Source: Agromyces sp. 3263
GTDB lineage: Bacteria; Actinomycetota; Actinomycetes; Actinomycetales; Microbacteriaceae
Length of the DNA: 64,000 bases
Assembly: GCF_031456545.1 (NCBI RefSeq)
Contig: NZ_JAVDUV010000001.1
Location: 1,488,001-1,552,000, forward strand
Reading direction: 5' to 3'
The notes under the pieces are model-generated. The model saw only the letters and a program-made list of their open reading frames with translations. It was not told the DNA's origin and made no database searches. This document shows, one piece after another, positions 16,542-25,428 of the stretch. The position numbers and the translations under genes were made by a program. How positions within the stretch are numbered: the stretch's first letter is position 1; every line of letters begins with the position of its first letter.

Positions 16542-16651
16542 ACGGTGGTACAACTTTTGGAACGCGCGTGGCAGCAGGAATACCCCCGCCGCGCCACACG
16601 GCGGCCCATCGGGACGCGACGGCACGGCGTGTGATCGGGGCGGGGGACCAC

Positions 16652-17953
16652 TCAGGCAGCCCGGAGCGAGTCCCGCCCGATCCCGCCGATCGAGCGGTGG
16701 CCCGCGAGCGCCATCGTGAGGTCGAGCTCGGCGAGGTGGTTGCGCACGACCTCGCGCACGCCGGTCTCGCCGGCCACGGCGAGGCCGTACGCGTAGGGCC
16801 TGCCGATGCCGACCGCCGTGGCTCCGAGTGCGAGGGCGATGAAGGCGTCGGCTCCGCTGCGCACGCCGCTGTCGAGCACGATCGGCAGGTGTCCGCCGAC
16901 GCGCTCGACGATGCCCGGCAGCGCGTCGAGGGTCGCCACCGAGCGATCGACCTGACGGCCGCCGTGGTTCGACACCACGATGCCGTCGACACCGGCGTCG
17001 AGGGCCCGGCTCGCGTCATCCGGATGCAGCACGCCCTTGAGCAGCACGGGCAGCGAGGTCCACTCACGCAGCCTGCCGAGGTCGTCCCACGTGAGGCTCG
17101 CGTCCGAGAAGACGTCGAGGAAGGTCTCCACCGCCGCCCGAGGCAGCGGCGAGCGCAGGGCGTCGCGCACGCCGCCCTCGAGCAGCCTCGTGCCGGCGCC
17201 GTGGCGGGCTATCGACAGGGCCGAGCGCAACAGGGTCGGCGTGACGCTGGGCCGCGCTCCCCCGACGGCGCCGCCCGACACCCGTGCGCGCGCGAGCTCG
17301 GCGAACACCGGATCACTCGTGTACTGCGCGATGCCCTGCCCGCGCGTGAACGGCAGGAACGCGGCGTCGAGGTCGCGGGCGCGCCAGCCGAGCAGGTGCG
17401 TGTCGAGGGTGACGACGACGGCCTCGCAACCGGCCGCCTCCGCCCGGCGCAGCAGCGACGCGTTGAGGTCGCGTGAAGCGCTCCAGTAGAGCTGGAACCA
17501 CCGCGATCCGTCGCCCATCGCGGCGGCGACCTCCTCCATCGGGCGCGACGCCTGGTTCGACAGCACGTAGGGCACGTCGAGCGCGGATGCCGCGCGGCCC
17601 ACGGCCACATCGGCCTCGGGGTGCGCGAGCTCGGCGACCCCAATCGGCGAGAGCAGGAACGGCGTGGCGCGTCGCCGCCCGAGGAGCTCGATCGAGAGGT
17701 CGCGCTCGGACACGTCGCGGAGCACGCGCGGCCACACCTGCCACCGCCCAAACGCGGCCCGGTTCGCGGCCATCGTCGCCTCCGACCCGGCGCCGCCGGC
17801 GAGGTAGGCGAACGCCTCGGCGGACGTCGCCTTGCGGGCGGCGCGCTCGAGCGCCGCCACGTCGACGGGCACGGCCGGCTTCGTGCCGCTCACCCCGGCA
17901 CGGTACACGTCGGACTGCACGGTGCGCGCGTACCCGCGGTTCGCCTCGGTCAT
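16652..17953 (-). CDS. FMN-dependent alpha-hydroxy-acid oxidase, lactate 2-monooxygenase-like
   Basis: 433 residues of the FMN-dependent alpha-hydroxy acid dehydrogenase family, which oxidises 2-hydroxy acids such as L-lactate. The catalytic motif SNHGGRQVD includes the active-site histidine (residue 330). Other family segments are LLSPIGVAELAHPEAD, PVLLKGVLHPDDASRALDAG, and VLDSGVRSGADAFIALALGATAVGIGRPYAYG. An extra loop (WRARDLDAAFLPFTRGQGIAQYTSD) resembles that of lactate 2-monooxygenases more than that of short glycolate oxidases. The start at 17953 has AAGGAG nearby. It is a single gene, divergent from the Nudix gene and convergent with nothing; its stop is about 110 bases from the EBO-type promoter dyad. 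Confidence 0.88.
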   Translation of the reverse strand: MTEANRGYARTVQSDVYRAGVSGTKPAVPVDVAALERAARKATSAEAFAYLAGGAGSEATMAANRAAFGRWQVWPRVLRDVSERDLSIELLGRRRATPFLLSPIGVAELAHPEADVAVGRAASALDVPYVLSNQASRPMEEVAAAMGDGSRWFQLYWSASRDLNASLLRRAEAAGCEAVVVTLDTHLLGWRARDLDAAFLPFTRGQGIAQYTSDPVFAELARARVSGGAVGGARPSVTPTLLRSALSIARHGAGTRLLEGGVRDALRSPLPRAAVETFLDVFSDASLTWDDLGRLREWTSLPVLLKGVLHPDDASRALDAGVDGIVVSNHGGRQVDRSVATLDALPGIVERVGGHLPIVLDSGVRSGADAFIALALGATAVGIGRPYAYGLAVAGETGVREVVRNHLAELDLTMALAGHRSIGGIGRDSLRAA

Positions 17954-18045
17954 CGGGCCGCTCCTTCGCGATCGGACTGCGAGCCAGCGTAGCGGGGGCG
18001 CGGAGGGGTGCCCCGTGCGGAGCCGCCCCGCCTAGGGTGGAGAGG

Positions 18046-18453
18046 ATGCCGAAGCTGCCCGATCTCCTCGTCGCCGCCATCGCGCTCGTGCGCGACCGGC
18101 GCGTGCTCATGGTCACCGCGCGCGGCCGCGACGTGCACTACATGCCCGGCGGCAAGATCGACCCGGGCGAGACCGCCGCCGAGGCCGCCGCGCGTGAGGC
18201 CTTCGAGGAGGTCGCACTCGACCTCGACCCCGATGCGCTCGATGAGCTCTTCGAGGTGGTCGTGCAGGCGCACGGCGAGCCCGAGGGCCGGCTGGTGCGC
18301 ATGCGGGTCTTCCGCGCCGAGACGGATGCCGCGCCCGCCGCATCCGCGGAGGTGGGCGCACTGCACTGGGTGACCACGGCCGACGCCCACCGCTGCCCGC
18401 CGGCGGGCGTCGAGGTGCTGCGCCTGCTCGCGGCATCCGACCTCATCGACTGA
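18046..18453 (+). CDS. Nudix hydrolase
   Basis: 135-residue single-domain protein that should hydrolyse a nucleoside diphosphate linked to another group. The Nudix box reads GKIDPGETAAEAAAREAFEE and continues VAL. The expected REUXEEXGU has Ala in place of the conserved Gly near its end, while the metal-binding glutamates of REAFEE are intact. Substrate unknown. TAGGGT ends seven bases before the ATG and GGAGAGG fills the gap, so it may use either a minimal leader or a Shine-Dalgarno. The N-terminus MPKLPDLLVAAIALVRDRRVLMV is the usual first strand of Nudix folds. Confidence 0.85.
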   Translation: MPKLPDLLVAAIALVRDRRVLMVTARGRDVHYMPGGKIDPGETAAEAAAREAFEEVALDLDPDALDELFEVVVQAHGEPEGRLVRMRVFRAETDAAPAASAEVGALHWVTTADAHRCPPAGVEVLRLLAASDLID

Positions 18454-18530
18454 GCGCGTGCCCGGTGCGGGGTCGGACCGCGCATCCGAACGGACGCTGC
18501 GCGGTTCCCGCCACGCTCGGCTCCGCCTCG

Positions 18531-18536
18531 TAGACT
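18531..18536 (+). promoter_or_regulatory. Candidate -10 (TAGACT) for a leaderless double-hydrolase transcript
   Basis: TAGACT is followed by exactly six bases and then ATG 18543. No Shine-Dalgarno sequence lies upstream of that ATG. Confidence 0.5.
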
Positions 18537-18542
18537 GCCGCC

Positions 18543-20183
18543 ATGTCGGTGACTCGCGAGTTCCGCCGCGGCGACGGCGTGACGGTGATCACCGAGTCGG
18601 GCACCGGCACCGGGCCGTGCTACGTGCTGGTGCACGGCATCGGCATGGGACACCGGTACTTCTCGGGCCTCGCCGACGCCCTCGCCCGCGACGGAAGGGT
18701 GCTCGCCCTCGACCTGCCGGGCTTCGGCGAGGCGCCCGAGCCCGACGAGCCGCTCTCGATGCGCGCGTCGGGCGACTACCTCGCCGCGCTGCTCGAGGCC
18801 GAGGACCTGCACGATGTGGTGCTCGTCGGCCACTCGATGGGCACGCAGATCGTCGCCGAGGCGGCCGCCCGGCACCCCGAGCGGGTCGCGCGCGTGGTGC
18901 TCATCGCGCCGACCGTGAACCCGCGCGAGCGCAGCATGGGCATGCAGGCACTGCGCCTGCTGCAGGACGAGTCGATCACGAAGCCCAAGGTCATGGGACT
19001 CGCGGTCTTCACCTACCTGCAGGCCGGCCCCCGGTGGTACTTCGCGAAGCTCGGCCAGATGCTCGACCACCACCTCGAGGAGACGCTTCCGGATGTCGCG
19101 CGGCCGACGCTCGTGGTCCGCGGCGAGGACGACCGCATCTCGCCGAGGGCGTGGGCGCAGGAGGTGGCGCGGCTCGTGCCGCACGCCCGCTACGTCGAGG
19201 TGCCCGGCCGCGGACACGAGACCATGGTGACGGCCGGCGAGCAGGTCGCCATGCTCGTGGCGGCGCACGCCCACGGCGATCGCGTCGGCGACGAGGTGCG
19301 CGCGCCCACCGAGCCCGAGCTGCCACCGGCGGTCGTTCGCGGCTGGTGGTGGGCCAGCGACTACGTGTACGCGGGCGCACGGCAGCTCGCGATCCTCCGG
19401 CCGCCGTGGGGGCTGGGACGCCTCCGCCCGTCGCCGCGCGCGTGGGCCTCGGGCTCCCGGGACCTGCCCGAGGTCATCCTGTTGCCCGGCATCTACGAGC
19501 ACTGGACGTTCCTCCGGCCGCTCGGCGACGCGCTCAACGCCGCCGGCCATCGGGTGCGCGTCGTGCACGGGCTCGGCTCGAACCGCCGGGGCATCTCCGA
19601 GACCTCCGACCGTCTGGGCCGGGCGCTCGCCCGTACGCGCCCGCCCGCCGCGGGCCGGGTCATCGTCGCACACAGCAAGGGCGGGCTCATCGCCAAGCAG
19701 CTGCTGGTCACCTCCGGCGCGGCCGCGGCGGCCGCCGTCGAGGCGGCGAGCGGGGGCGATGCGGCCGCTGCCGCAGCGGCCGCCAGCGCGCCGCCCGACT
19801 CGCCGAGTCCGTCCGCCAGCGCGACGAGCACGTCGGCACCCACGGCCACGTCGACGGGGGGCGGCGCGCCGCTCGGCGTGATCGGCATCGTCGCGATCTG
19901 CACCCCGTTCGGCGGCTCGCGGCTCGCCCGCCTCGTCGTCGACCCCAGCGTGCGCGCCCTGATGCCGAGCGACGAGACGATCGTGACCCTCGGGCGAGCC
20001 TCGTCGGTCAACGGGCGGATCGTCTCGGTGTTCGGCCGCTACGACCCGCACATCCCCGACGGGAGCTTCCTCGAGGGGGCGACGAACGTGCGGGTCCCCG
20101 CCGTCGGCCACTTCCGGGTGCTCGGGGCGCCCGAGACGCACCAGGCCGTGCTGGACGGCGTCGCCCTCCTCGCGCAGGGCTGA
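18543..20183 (+). CDS. Tandem alpha/beta-hydrolase protein (two hydrolase domains)
   Basis: 546 residues holding two alpha/beta-hydrolase folds. Domain 1 (about 1-250) is complete: oxyanion motif VHGIGMGHRYF, nucleophile elbow GHSMG (Ser98), acid in VRGEDDRIS, and a C-terminal GRGHETM histidine. Domain 2 (about 310-546) has LLPGIYEHW, nucleophile elbow AHSKGG (Ser378), FGRYDPHIPDGS and VGHFRVL. Domain 2 is interrupted by a low-complexity Ala/Ser/Thr/Pro segment (about 391-443) inserted just after the nucleophile helix. No signal peptide is seen. Such double hydrolases are uncommon. Function unknown; lipase or esterase activity is plausible for either half. It is convergent with the beta-lactamase-fold gene, 17 bases away. 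Confidence 0.85.
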   Translation: MSVTREFRRGDGVTVITESGTGTGPCYVLVHGIGMGHRYFSGLADALARDGRVLALDLPGFGEAPEPDEPLSMRASGDYLAALLEAEDLHDVVLVGHSMGTQIVAEAAARHPERVARVVLIAPTVNPRERSMGMQALRLLQDESITKPKVMGLAVFTYLQAGPRWYFAKLGQMLDHHLEETLPDVARPTLVVRGEDDRISPRAWAQEVARLVPHARYVEVPGRGHETMVTAGEQVAMLVAAHAHGDRVGDEVRAPTEPELPPAVVRGWWWASDYVYAGARQLAILRPPWGLGRLRPSPRAWASGSRDLPEVILLPGIYEHWTFLRPLGDALNAAGHRVRVVHGLGSNRRGISETSDRLGRALARTRPPAAGRVIVAHSKGGLIAKQLLVTSGAAAAAAVEAASGGDAAAAAAAASAPPDSPSPSASATSTSAPTATSTGGGAPLGVIGIVAICTPFGGSRLARLVVDPSVRALMPSDETIVTLGRASSVNGRIVSVFGRYDPHIPDGSFLEGATNVRVPAVGHFRVLGAPETHQAVLDGVALLAQG

Positions 20184-20200
20184 GCTCAGCGCCGACGGGC

Positions 20201-21151
20201 TCAGTGCACGTACTCCAGCAGGTCGACGCCGACCTGGTGCATGCCGTCGAGCACCGCGAGGCGCGAGGTGAGCATCGTGTCGGCGAAGTACATCGACACC
20301 GCATAGGCCACGCTCGCGCGCGGGCCGCGAAGCACGCCGACCTCGCTGCGCACGCCGCCGTCGGTGCCGGTCTTGTTCATGAGCAGCACGCCGTGGTCGG
20401 GCTTGCGATGCGCGAGGGGGTCGAGGCCGAACGCCGAGGCGACCATCGACAGGTCGGCATTCAGCGACAACCACCCGACGACGCGCTGCGACACCTCGGG
20501 GCTCACGATCTCGCCGCGCGCGAGCGAGGCGAACAGCCACGTGAGCTCCTTCGCCGAGCCGATCGACAGCTGCGGGGCGTCGTCGGGGCCGCGGTGGTCG
20601 CGCACGAGGTCGAGCAGCGCGGTGCGGGTGAGGCCGAGCGCCTCGGTGCGCGCGCGCACCGCCTCGAGGCCGACGTAGCGCAGCAGCACGTTCGTGGCCA
20701 GGTTGTCGCTCGTGCCCGCGACGAGCGCCGCGAGGTCGGCGAGTGGCAGCGACGGCGACTGCATGTGCTGCCAGATGCCGGAGTCGCCGACGGCGTCGCG
20801 CGGGGTGCGGTCGAGGACGGTGAACGCCTCGGCGCTCGTGCCGGTGAGCCGGGACGCGACCTCGACGAGCAGCAGCACCTTGCCGATCGACGCGGTGGGC
20901 ATCACCACGTGGTCGTCGACGGAGAACAGCACCTTCCCGGTGGCGAGGTCGGTCGCCCGGGCCGAGACCTGCACGCCCGCGAGGGCGAGCTCGCCGAGGG
21001 CGTGGAAGCCCCGCGCGAAGTTCTCGTTGGGCTCCTCGGTGCGATGCTTGCCGTGTCGGATGCTGGCGTGGCGCGCTCGGCGTTCGGAACCCTGCGACGA
21101 CGTCACCACAGTGCTTGCACGATCTTCCTCGGACGCTCGGCGCTCCCCCAC
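20201..21151 (-). CDS. Class A beta-lactamase-fold serine hydrolase
   Basis: Contains the three penicillin-recognising motifs in order, counted from a GTG start at 21151: TASIGK (Ser88/Lys91), SDN (148-150) and KTG (260-262). This places it in the class A beta-lactamase (beta-lactamase2) superfamily. No signal peptide or lipobox precedes the domain, whereas secreted beta-lactamases need one, so a cytoplasmic enzyme (esterase or amidase) is as likely as an antibiotic-resistance enzyme. The N-terminal 45 residues are poorly structured, and no start codon there has a good ribosome-binding site, so the true start may be internal. It lies just downstream of the M13 peptidase gene on the same strand. 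Confidence 0.8.
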   Translation of the reverse strand: MGERRASEEDRASTVVTSSQGSERRARHASIRHGKHRTEEPNENFARGFHALGELALAGVQVSARATDLATGKVLFSVDDHVVMPTASIGKVLLLVEVASRLTGTSAEAFTVLDRTPRDAVGDSGIWQHMQSPSLPLADLAALVAGTSDNLATNVLLRYVGLEAVRARTEALGLTRTALLDLVRDHRGPDDAPQLSIGSAKELTWLFASLARGEIVSPEVSQRVVGWLSLNADLSMVASAFGLDPLAHRKPDHGVLLMNKTGTDGGVRSEVGVLRGPRASVAYAVSMYFADTMLTSRLAVLDGMHQVGVDLLEYVH

Positions 21152-21204
21152 CGCGGTCTGCGGCGCGCTCGAAAGAGATGGACTGGACGGATGAGTGGAG
21201 TGGC

Positions 21205-23172
21205 CTACCAGATCGTCACCCGCTCGGCCGGCTCCAGCCAGAGGGCGTCATCCGCGGTCACTCCGAAGCCAGTGTAGAACTCGTCGATGTTGCGGACGAT
21301 CTGGTTGCACCGGAACTCGTTCGGCGAGTGCGGATCGATGGCGAGCAGGCGGATGACCTCCTCGTCGCGGCCCTTCATCTGCCAGGCCTGCGCCCACGAG
21401 AGGAAGAAGCGCTGCGCGCCCGTGAGCCCGTCGATCACCGGCGGCTCGGCGCCGTCGAGCGAGAGCACGTACGCCTTCCACGCGATGGCGAGCCCGCCGA
21501 GGTCGCCGATGTTCTCGCCGATCGTCAGGGCGCCGTTGACGTGGTGGTCCTGGCCGTCGAGCTGCGCCGGCTTCAGCGCGTCGTACTGCGCGATGAGGGC
21601 CTTCGTGCGCTCCTCGAAGGCCGCGCGGTCGGCCTCGGTCCACCAGTCGGTGAGCCGGCCGTCGCCGTCGTACTTCGAGCCCTGGTCGTCGAAGCCGTGC
21701 CCGATCTCATGGCCGATCACGGCGCCGATCGCGCCGTAGTTCGCGGCGGCGTCGCGCTCGGGCGTGAAGAACGGGTACTGCAGGATCGCCGCGGGGAACA
21801 CGATCTCGTTGAACCCGGGGTTGTAGTACGCGTTGATCGTCTGCGGGGTCATGAACCACTCGTCGCGGTCGATCGGCTTGCCGATCTTGCCGAGCTCGCG
21901 GTTGAACTCGAACTCGGCGGTGGCGCGCACGTTGCCCACGAGGTCGTCTGCGGTGATCTCGAGCTTCGAGTAGTCCCGCCACTTCACCGGGAAGCCGATC
22001 TTCGGCGTGAACTTCTCGAGCTTGTCGAGCGCCTTCGCCCGGGTGTCGTCGCCCATCCAGTCGAGCGCGGCGATGGACTGGCGGTAGGCCTCGACCAGGT
22101 TCGCGACGAGGTCGTCCATCGCCTCCTTCGCCGCGGGCGGGAAGTGCCGCTCGACGTAGATGCGGCCCACGGCCTCGCCCATGGCGCCCTCGACGAGCGA
22201 CACGCCGCGCTTCCACCGCTCGCGCATCTGCGGGGTGCCGGTGAGCGTTCGGCCGTAGAAGTCGAAGTTCGCCTCGACGAAGTCGTTCGAGAGGTAAGCG
22301 GCGCTCGACCGGATCACCTGCCAGGCGAGCCAGTCGCGCCACGCCGGCAGCCGCTCCTCGGTGAGCAGCGCGCCGAGGCCCTCGACGAACGAGGGCTCGC
22401 GCAGCACGAGCTCGTCGAACGCGCCCTCGGGCACGCCCATGGCGTCGCGCCACACCTGCAGGTCGACGGATGCCGCGGCCGCGGCATCCGCCCACTGGAA
22501 CAGGTTGTACGTCTTCTCGCTGTCGCGGGTGTCGACGTTGTTCCAGTGCGCCTTGGCGAGGTCGGCCTCGAGGTCGAAGACCCGCACCGCGCGATCCCCG
22601 GCGTCGTCGAGCTGGGCGAGGGCGAACATGCGCTCGAGGTGCTTCGCGTACGCGGCGCGCACCGCCTCGAAGCGCTCCTCGCGGAAGTAGCTCTCGTCGG
22701 GCAGGCCGATGCCGCCCTGCTCCACGAAGACGAGATAGCGCTCTGGGTCGCCCGGGTCGTTGTCGACGTAGAGCTGCAGGAAGCCCGAGACGCCCTGCCG
22801 CTCGAGGCGGCCCAGGGTCTCGAGGAACTGCTCGACCGAGCCGATCAGGGACACGTCGACGAGCTGCCCGGCGATGGGCGTGGCGCCCAGCAGGTCGGCG
22901 CGCTGCTCGTTCATGAAGCTGGCGAAGAGGTCGCCGACCTTGCGGTCCTCCGTGCCCGGCTCGGCCTGCTGCGCCTCGACGATGATGTCGCGCACGGCCG
23001 CCTCGGCCTCCTCGTGCAGCACGAGGAACGAGCCGTAGCGGGCCTTGTCGGCGGGGATCTCGGTGCGCTCGATCCACCTGCCGTTGACGTGGCGGAACAG
23101 GTCGTCTTGCGGTCGCACCTCGCCGTCGAGTTCGTCCTTCGCGATGCCTGAGGGGAGCGTGACGTCGGTCAT
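21205..23172 (-). CDS. M13-family (neprilysin-like) zinc metallopeptidase
   Basis: 655-residue oligopeptidase. The zinc motif HEIGH begins at His488, and ENIGD (from Glu553) supplies the third ligand, as in neprilysin/PepO. The C-terminal end PAERVTIW corresponds to the family's closing P-x-x-R-x-x-(V)W. There is no signal peptide, as in bacterial cytosolic PepO proteins. ATG 23172 is preferred because TAGGCT lies exactly six bases upstream and no Shine-Dalgarno is seen, indicating a leaderless message. A GTG one codon earlier is possible. It should degrade short peptides in the cytoplasm. Confidence 0.93.
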   Translation of the reverse strand: MTDVTLPSGIAKDELDGEVRPQDDLFRHVNGRWIERTEIPADKARYGSFLVLHEEAEAAVRDIIVEAQQAEPGTEDRKVGDLFASFMNEQRADLLGATPIAGQLVDVSLIGSVEQFLETLGRLERQGVSGFLQLYVDNDPGDPERYLVFVEQGGIGLPDESYFREERFEAVRAAYAKHLERMFALAQLDDAGDRAVRVFDLEADLAKAHWNNVDTRDSEKTYNLFQWADAAAAASVDLQVWRDAMGVPEGAFDELVLREPSFVEGLGALLTEERLPAWRDWLAWQVIRSSAAYLSNDFVEANFDFYGRTLTGTPQMRERWKRGVSLVEGAMGEAVGRIYVERHFPPAAKEAMDDLVANLVEAYRQSIAALDWMGDDTRAKALDKLEKFTPKIGFPVKWRDYSKLEITADDLVGNVRATAEFEFNRELGKIGKPIDRDEWFMTPQTINAYYNPGFNEIVFPAAILQYPFFTPERDAAANYGAIGAVIGHEIGHGFDDQGSKYDGDGRLTDWWTEADRAAFEERTKALIAQYDALKPAQLDGQDHHVNGALTIGENIGDLGGLAIAWKAYVLSLDGAEPPVIDGLTGAQRFFLSWAQAWQMKGRDEEVIRLLAIDPHSPNEFRCNQIVRNIDEFYTGFGVTADDALWLEPAERVTIW

Positions 23173-23178
23173 CACCCC

Positions 23179-23184
23179 AGCCTA
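23179..23184 (-). promoter_or_regulatory. Candidate -10 (TAGGCT) for leaderless M13 peptidase transcript
   Basis: On the reverse strand TAGGCT is followed by six bases and ATG 23172. Confidence 0.5.
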
Positions 23185-23201
23185 GGACTCGGGACCGGCA
23201 C

Positions 23202-23257
23202 AGCGGATGCCGCGACGGCACGTCTCACGGTGCACTCGCAGGCGTGGGGCATCCGCT
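23202..23257. terminator. Inverted repeat after the TrkA-like gene
   Basis: Perfect 10-bp arms (23202-23211 and 23248-23257), each containing the common octamer, separated by 36 bases. It lies just downstream of the potassium gene stop at 23262. The long loop makes it a weak terminator candidate. Confidence 0.35.
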
Positions 23258-23261
23258 CGCC

Positions 23262-23960
23262 TCACCGCAGCTGGGCGAAGCCCTCGGCGCTCGAGGTCGG
23301 ACCGACCACCAGGATGGTGTCGCCCTCGTCCAGCACCGTGTCCTGGTCGGCGTTCCTCCACTCGCCCGCCGGCTTCTTGAATGCGGCGACGGTCACCCCG
23401 TACGCCGAGCGGAGTCCGGTGTCGCCGAGGCGCCTGCCGAGCAGCACCGCCGGCGCCGACGCCTTCACGAGTGCGTATCCCTTGTCGACCTCGATGTAGT
23501 CGAGGGCATTGCCGCGCACGAGGTGCGCGAGGCGGCGACCCATGTCCTTCTCCGGGTAGATCACGTGATGCACGCCCAGTTGCTCGAGGATGAGGCCGTG
23601 CCGATCGTCGACCGCCTTGGCCCAGATCACGGGCGTCTTCATGCCGAGCAGCACCGAGCACGTGAGGATCGACGCCGAGATGTCGTCGCCGATCGCCACG
23701 ACCACGCGGTCGAACTCGTCGACCGCGAGCTGGCGCAGCACCTCCTCCTTGGTGGAGTCGGCGCGAACGACCTGGGTGAGCTCACCGTTCAGCGCCTGCA
23801 CGAGCTCCTCGTCGAGGTCGATGCCGAGCACCTCCGTGCCGCCGGCCATGAGCTCGAGGGCGAGCGAGCTGCCGAATCGCCCGAGGCCGATGACGGCCAC
23901 CGAGTCGGCCTCGGCGATGCGTCGGGTCGTGTCACTGCTGAAGATCGAGAACTTAGCCAA
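23262..23960 (-). CDS. TrkA/KtrA-type potassium uptake regulatory subunit
   Basis: 232-residue cytoplasmic RCK protein that gates a partner potassium channel in response to nucleotides. The N-terminal Rossmann domain opens VAVIGLGRFGSSLA (GxGxxG) with the acidic residue in LGIDLDEE binding the ribose. The C-terminal RCK_C domain covers about 135-232, ending ILVVGPTSSAEGF. A single RCK unit (rather than the double unit of E. coli TrkA) matches KtrA. It overlaps the channel gene by eight bases, so the two form a coupled operon with the channel translated first. Confidence 0.92.
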   Translation of the reverse strand: MAKFSIFSSDTTRRIAEADSVAVIGLGRFGSSLALELMAGGTEVLGIDLDEELVQALNGELTQVVRADSTKEEVLRQLAVDEFDRVVVAIGDDISASILTCSVLLGMKTPVIWAKAVDDRHGLILEQLGVHHVIYPEKDMGRRLAHLVRGNALDYIEVDKGYALVKASAPAVLLGRRLGDTGLRSAYGVTVAAFKKPAGEWRNADQDTVLDEGDTILVVGPTSSAEGFAQLR

Positions 23961-25329
23961 CGGCGGGCCTTTCCTTGGGGAACTCGTAGAGGATCCGGCG
24001 GTGGCGCAGGGCGATCGCCGAGCCGAGCGTGAGCGGACCGAGCCGGCCCATGAACATGAGCACCACGAGCACGAGCCTGCCGGGGTCGGGCAGCTCGGGC
24101 GTCAGTCCCGTCGAGAGCCCGACGGTGCCGAACGCGGACACCGCCTCGAACAGGGTGCGGTCGAGGTCCTCCTCGACGAGCAGCATGAGCGCGAGCGTGC
24201 CCGCCATCACCGCCCCCACCGCGATGAGCACGATGGTGATCGCCTGGCGCTGCACCGCACGCGAGAGCCGCTTGCCGAAGATGTTCACGGCGGGGTCGCC
24301 GCGCAGCTCGGTCATCATGACGAAGAAGAGCAGCGCGAACGTCGTCACCTTGATGCCGCCCGCCGTGCCCGCGGGGCCTGCGCCGATGAACATGAGCACG
24401 TCCATGCCGAGCCAGGTCTGGTCGTGCATCGCCCCGATGTCGACCGAGTTGAACCCGGCCGTGCGGGTCTGCACCGACTGGAAGAACCCGGCGAGCACCT
24501 TGGCGCCGGGGTCGAGGGTGCCGAGCGTGGCGACGTTGTCCCACTCGAGCACCGTGATGTAGGCGGTGCCGCCGACGAGTAGCACAAGCGTGCCCCACAG
24601 CACGAGCTTCGTGTTCATCGACCAGTGCAGCGGACGGCGGAACTCCTTGCGCAGCTGCATGATGACCGGGAAGCCGAGCCCGCCGAGGATGACGGCCGCG
24701 GCGATCGGCAGGCAGATGAACGGGTCGTCCACGAACCCGATCAGGTTGTCGGAGTACAGCGCGAAGCCCGCGTTGTTGAACGACGAAATCGCGTGGAACA
24801 CGGCATGCCAAGCCGCCTCGCCCACGCCGTACCCGTAGCCGAGCAGGAAGCGCAGGAACAGCAGGATCGCCGTGGCGCCCTCGATCGTGAACGAGATGAG
24901 CACGATCCCGCGAACGAGGCCGCGCACGTCGTCGAACCCGACGCTCTTCGCCTCGCTCGCCGTGTTGAGTCGCGAACGCACCGACATCTTCCTGGCCAGC
25001 AGCAAGCCGACCAACGACGCGAAGATCATGATGCCGAGGCCGCCGAGCTGGATCATGAGCAGGATCATGACCTGCCCGAACGGACTCCAGAACGTCACCG
25101 TGTCGAGCACGGTCAGCCCCGTGACGCAGACCGCCGACGTCGCCGTGAAGAGCGCGTCGACGAACGACGGCGGCCGCCCGTCGGTCGCGGAGATCGGCAG
25201 GAGCAGGAGGAAGGTGCCCGCGAGGATCACCGACGCGAAGCCCACCACCACGGCCTGCGCCGGGTGCAGGCCGCGGCGGCGCAGGCGGAGCATCCGTCGC
25301 CCGATCCCCGTCGACTCGCGCGTGGTCAC
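23953..25329 (-). CDS. TrkH/KtrB-type potassium transporter
   Basis: 458-residue membrane protein, the ion-conducting subunit paired with the downstream RCK protein. The four pore repeats characteristic of TrkH/KtrB can be seen. Filter-like glycines occur in TATSAVCVTGLTV, SSFNNAGFAL, TRTAGFNSVD and SAFGTVGLSTG, with GPAGTAGGIKVTTF before the last helices. GTG at 25329 is the likely start. TAGTGT sits exactly six bases upstream and no Shine-Dalgarno is present, pointing to leaderless translation. It probably imports K+ driven by Na+ or membrane potential. Confidence 0.92.
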   Translation of the reverse strand: MTTRESTGIGRRMLRLRRRGLHPAQAVVVGFASVILAGTFLLLLPISATDGRPPSFVDALFTATSAVCVTGLTVLDTVTFWSPFGQVMILLMIQLGGLGIMIFASLVGLLLARKMSVRSRLNTASEAKSVGFDDVRGLVRGIVLISFTIEGATAILLFLRFLLGYGYGVGEAAWHAVFHAISSFNNAGFALYSDNLIGFVDDPFICLPIAAAVILGGLGFPVIMQLRKEFRRPLHWSMNTKLVLWGTLVLLVGGTAYITVLEWDNVATLGTLDPGAKVLAGFFQSVQTRTAGFNSVDIGAMHDQTWLGMDVLMFIGAGPAGTAGGIKVTTFALLFFVMMTELRGDPAVNIFGKRLSRAVQRQAITIVLIAVGAVMAGTLALMLLVEEDLDRTLFEAVSAFGTVGLSTGLTPELPDPGRLVLVVLMFMGRLGPLTLGSAIALRHRRILYEFPKERPAVG

Positions 25330-25335
25330 AGCGCC

Positions 25336-25341
25336 ACACTA
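25336..25341 (-). promoter_or_regulatory. Candidate -10 (TAGTGT) for leaderless potassium-uptake operon
   Basis: Reverse strand TAGTGT, then six bases, then GTG 25329. The divergent MATE gene has TAGGCT (25414-25419) nine bases before its ATG. Confidence 0.5.
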
Positions 25342-25428
25342 GCCCCGTAAGGCGCGCCCGACGCGGCCGTGCGGCATGCCGCGCGCGGCGGTCCGGCCGT
25401 CGGCAGGCCCGCCTAGGCTCGTGAGCAC

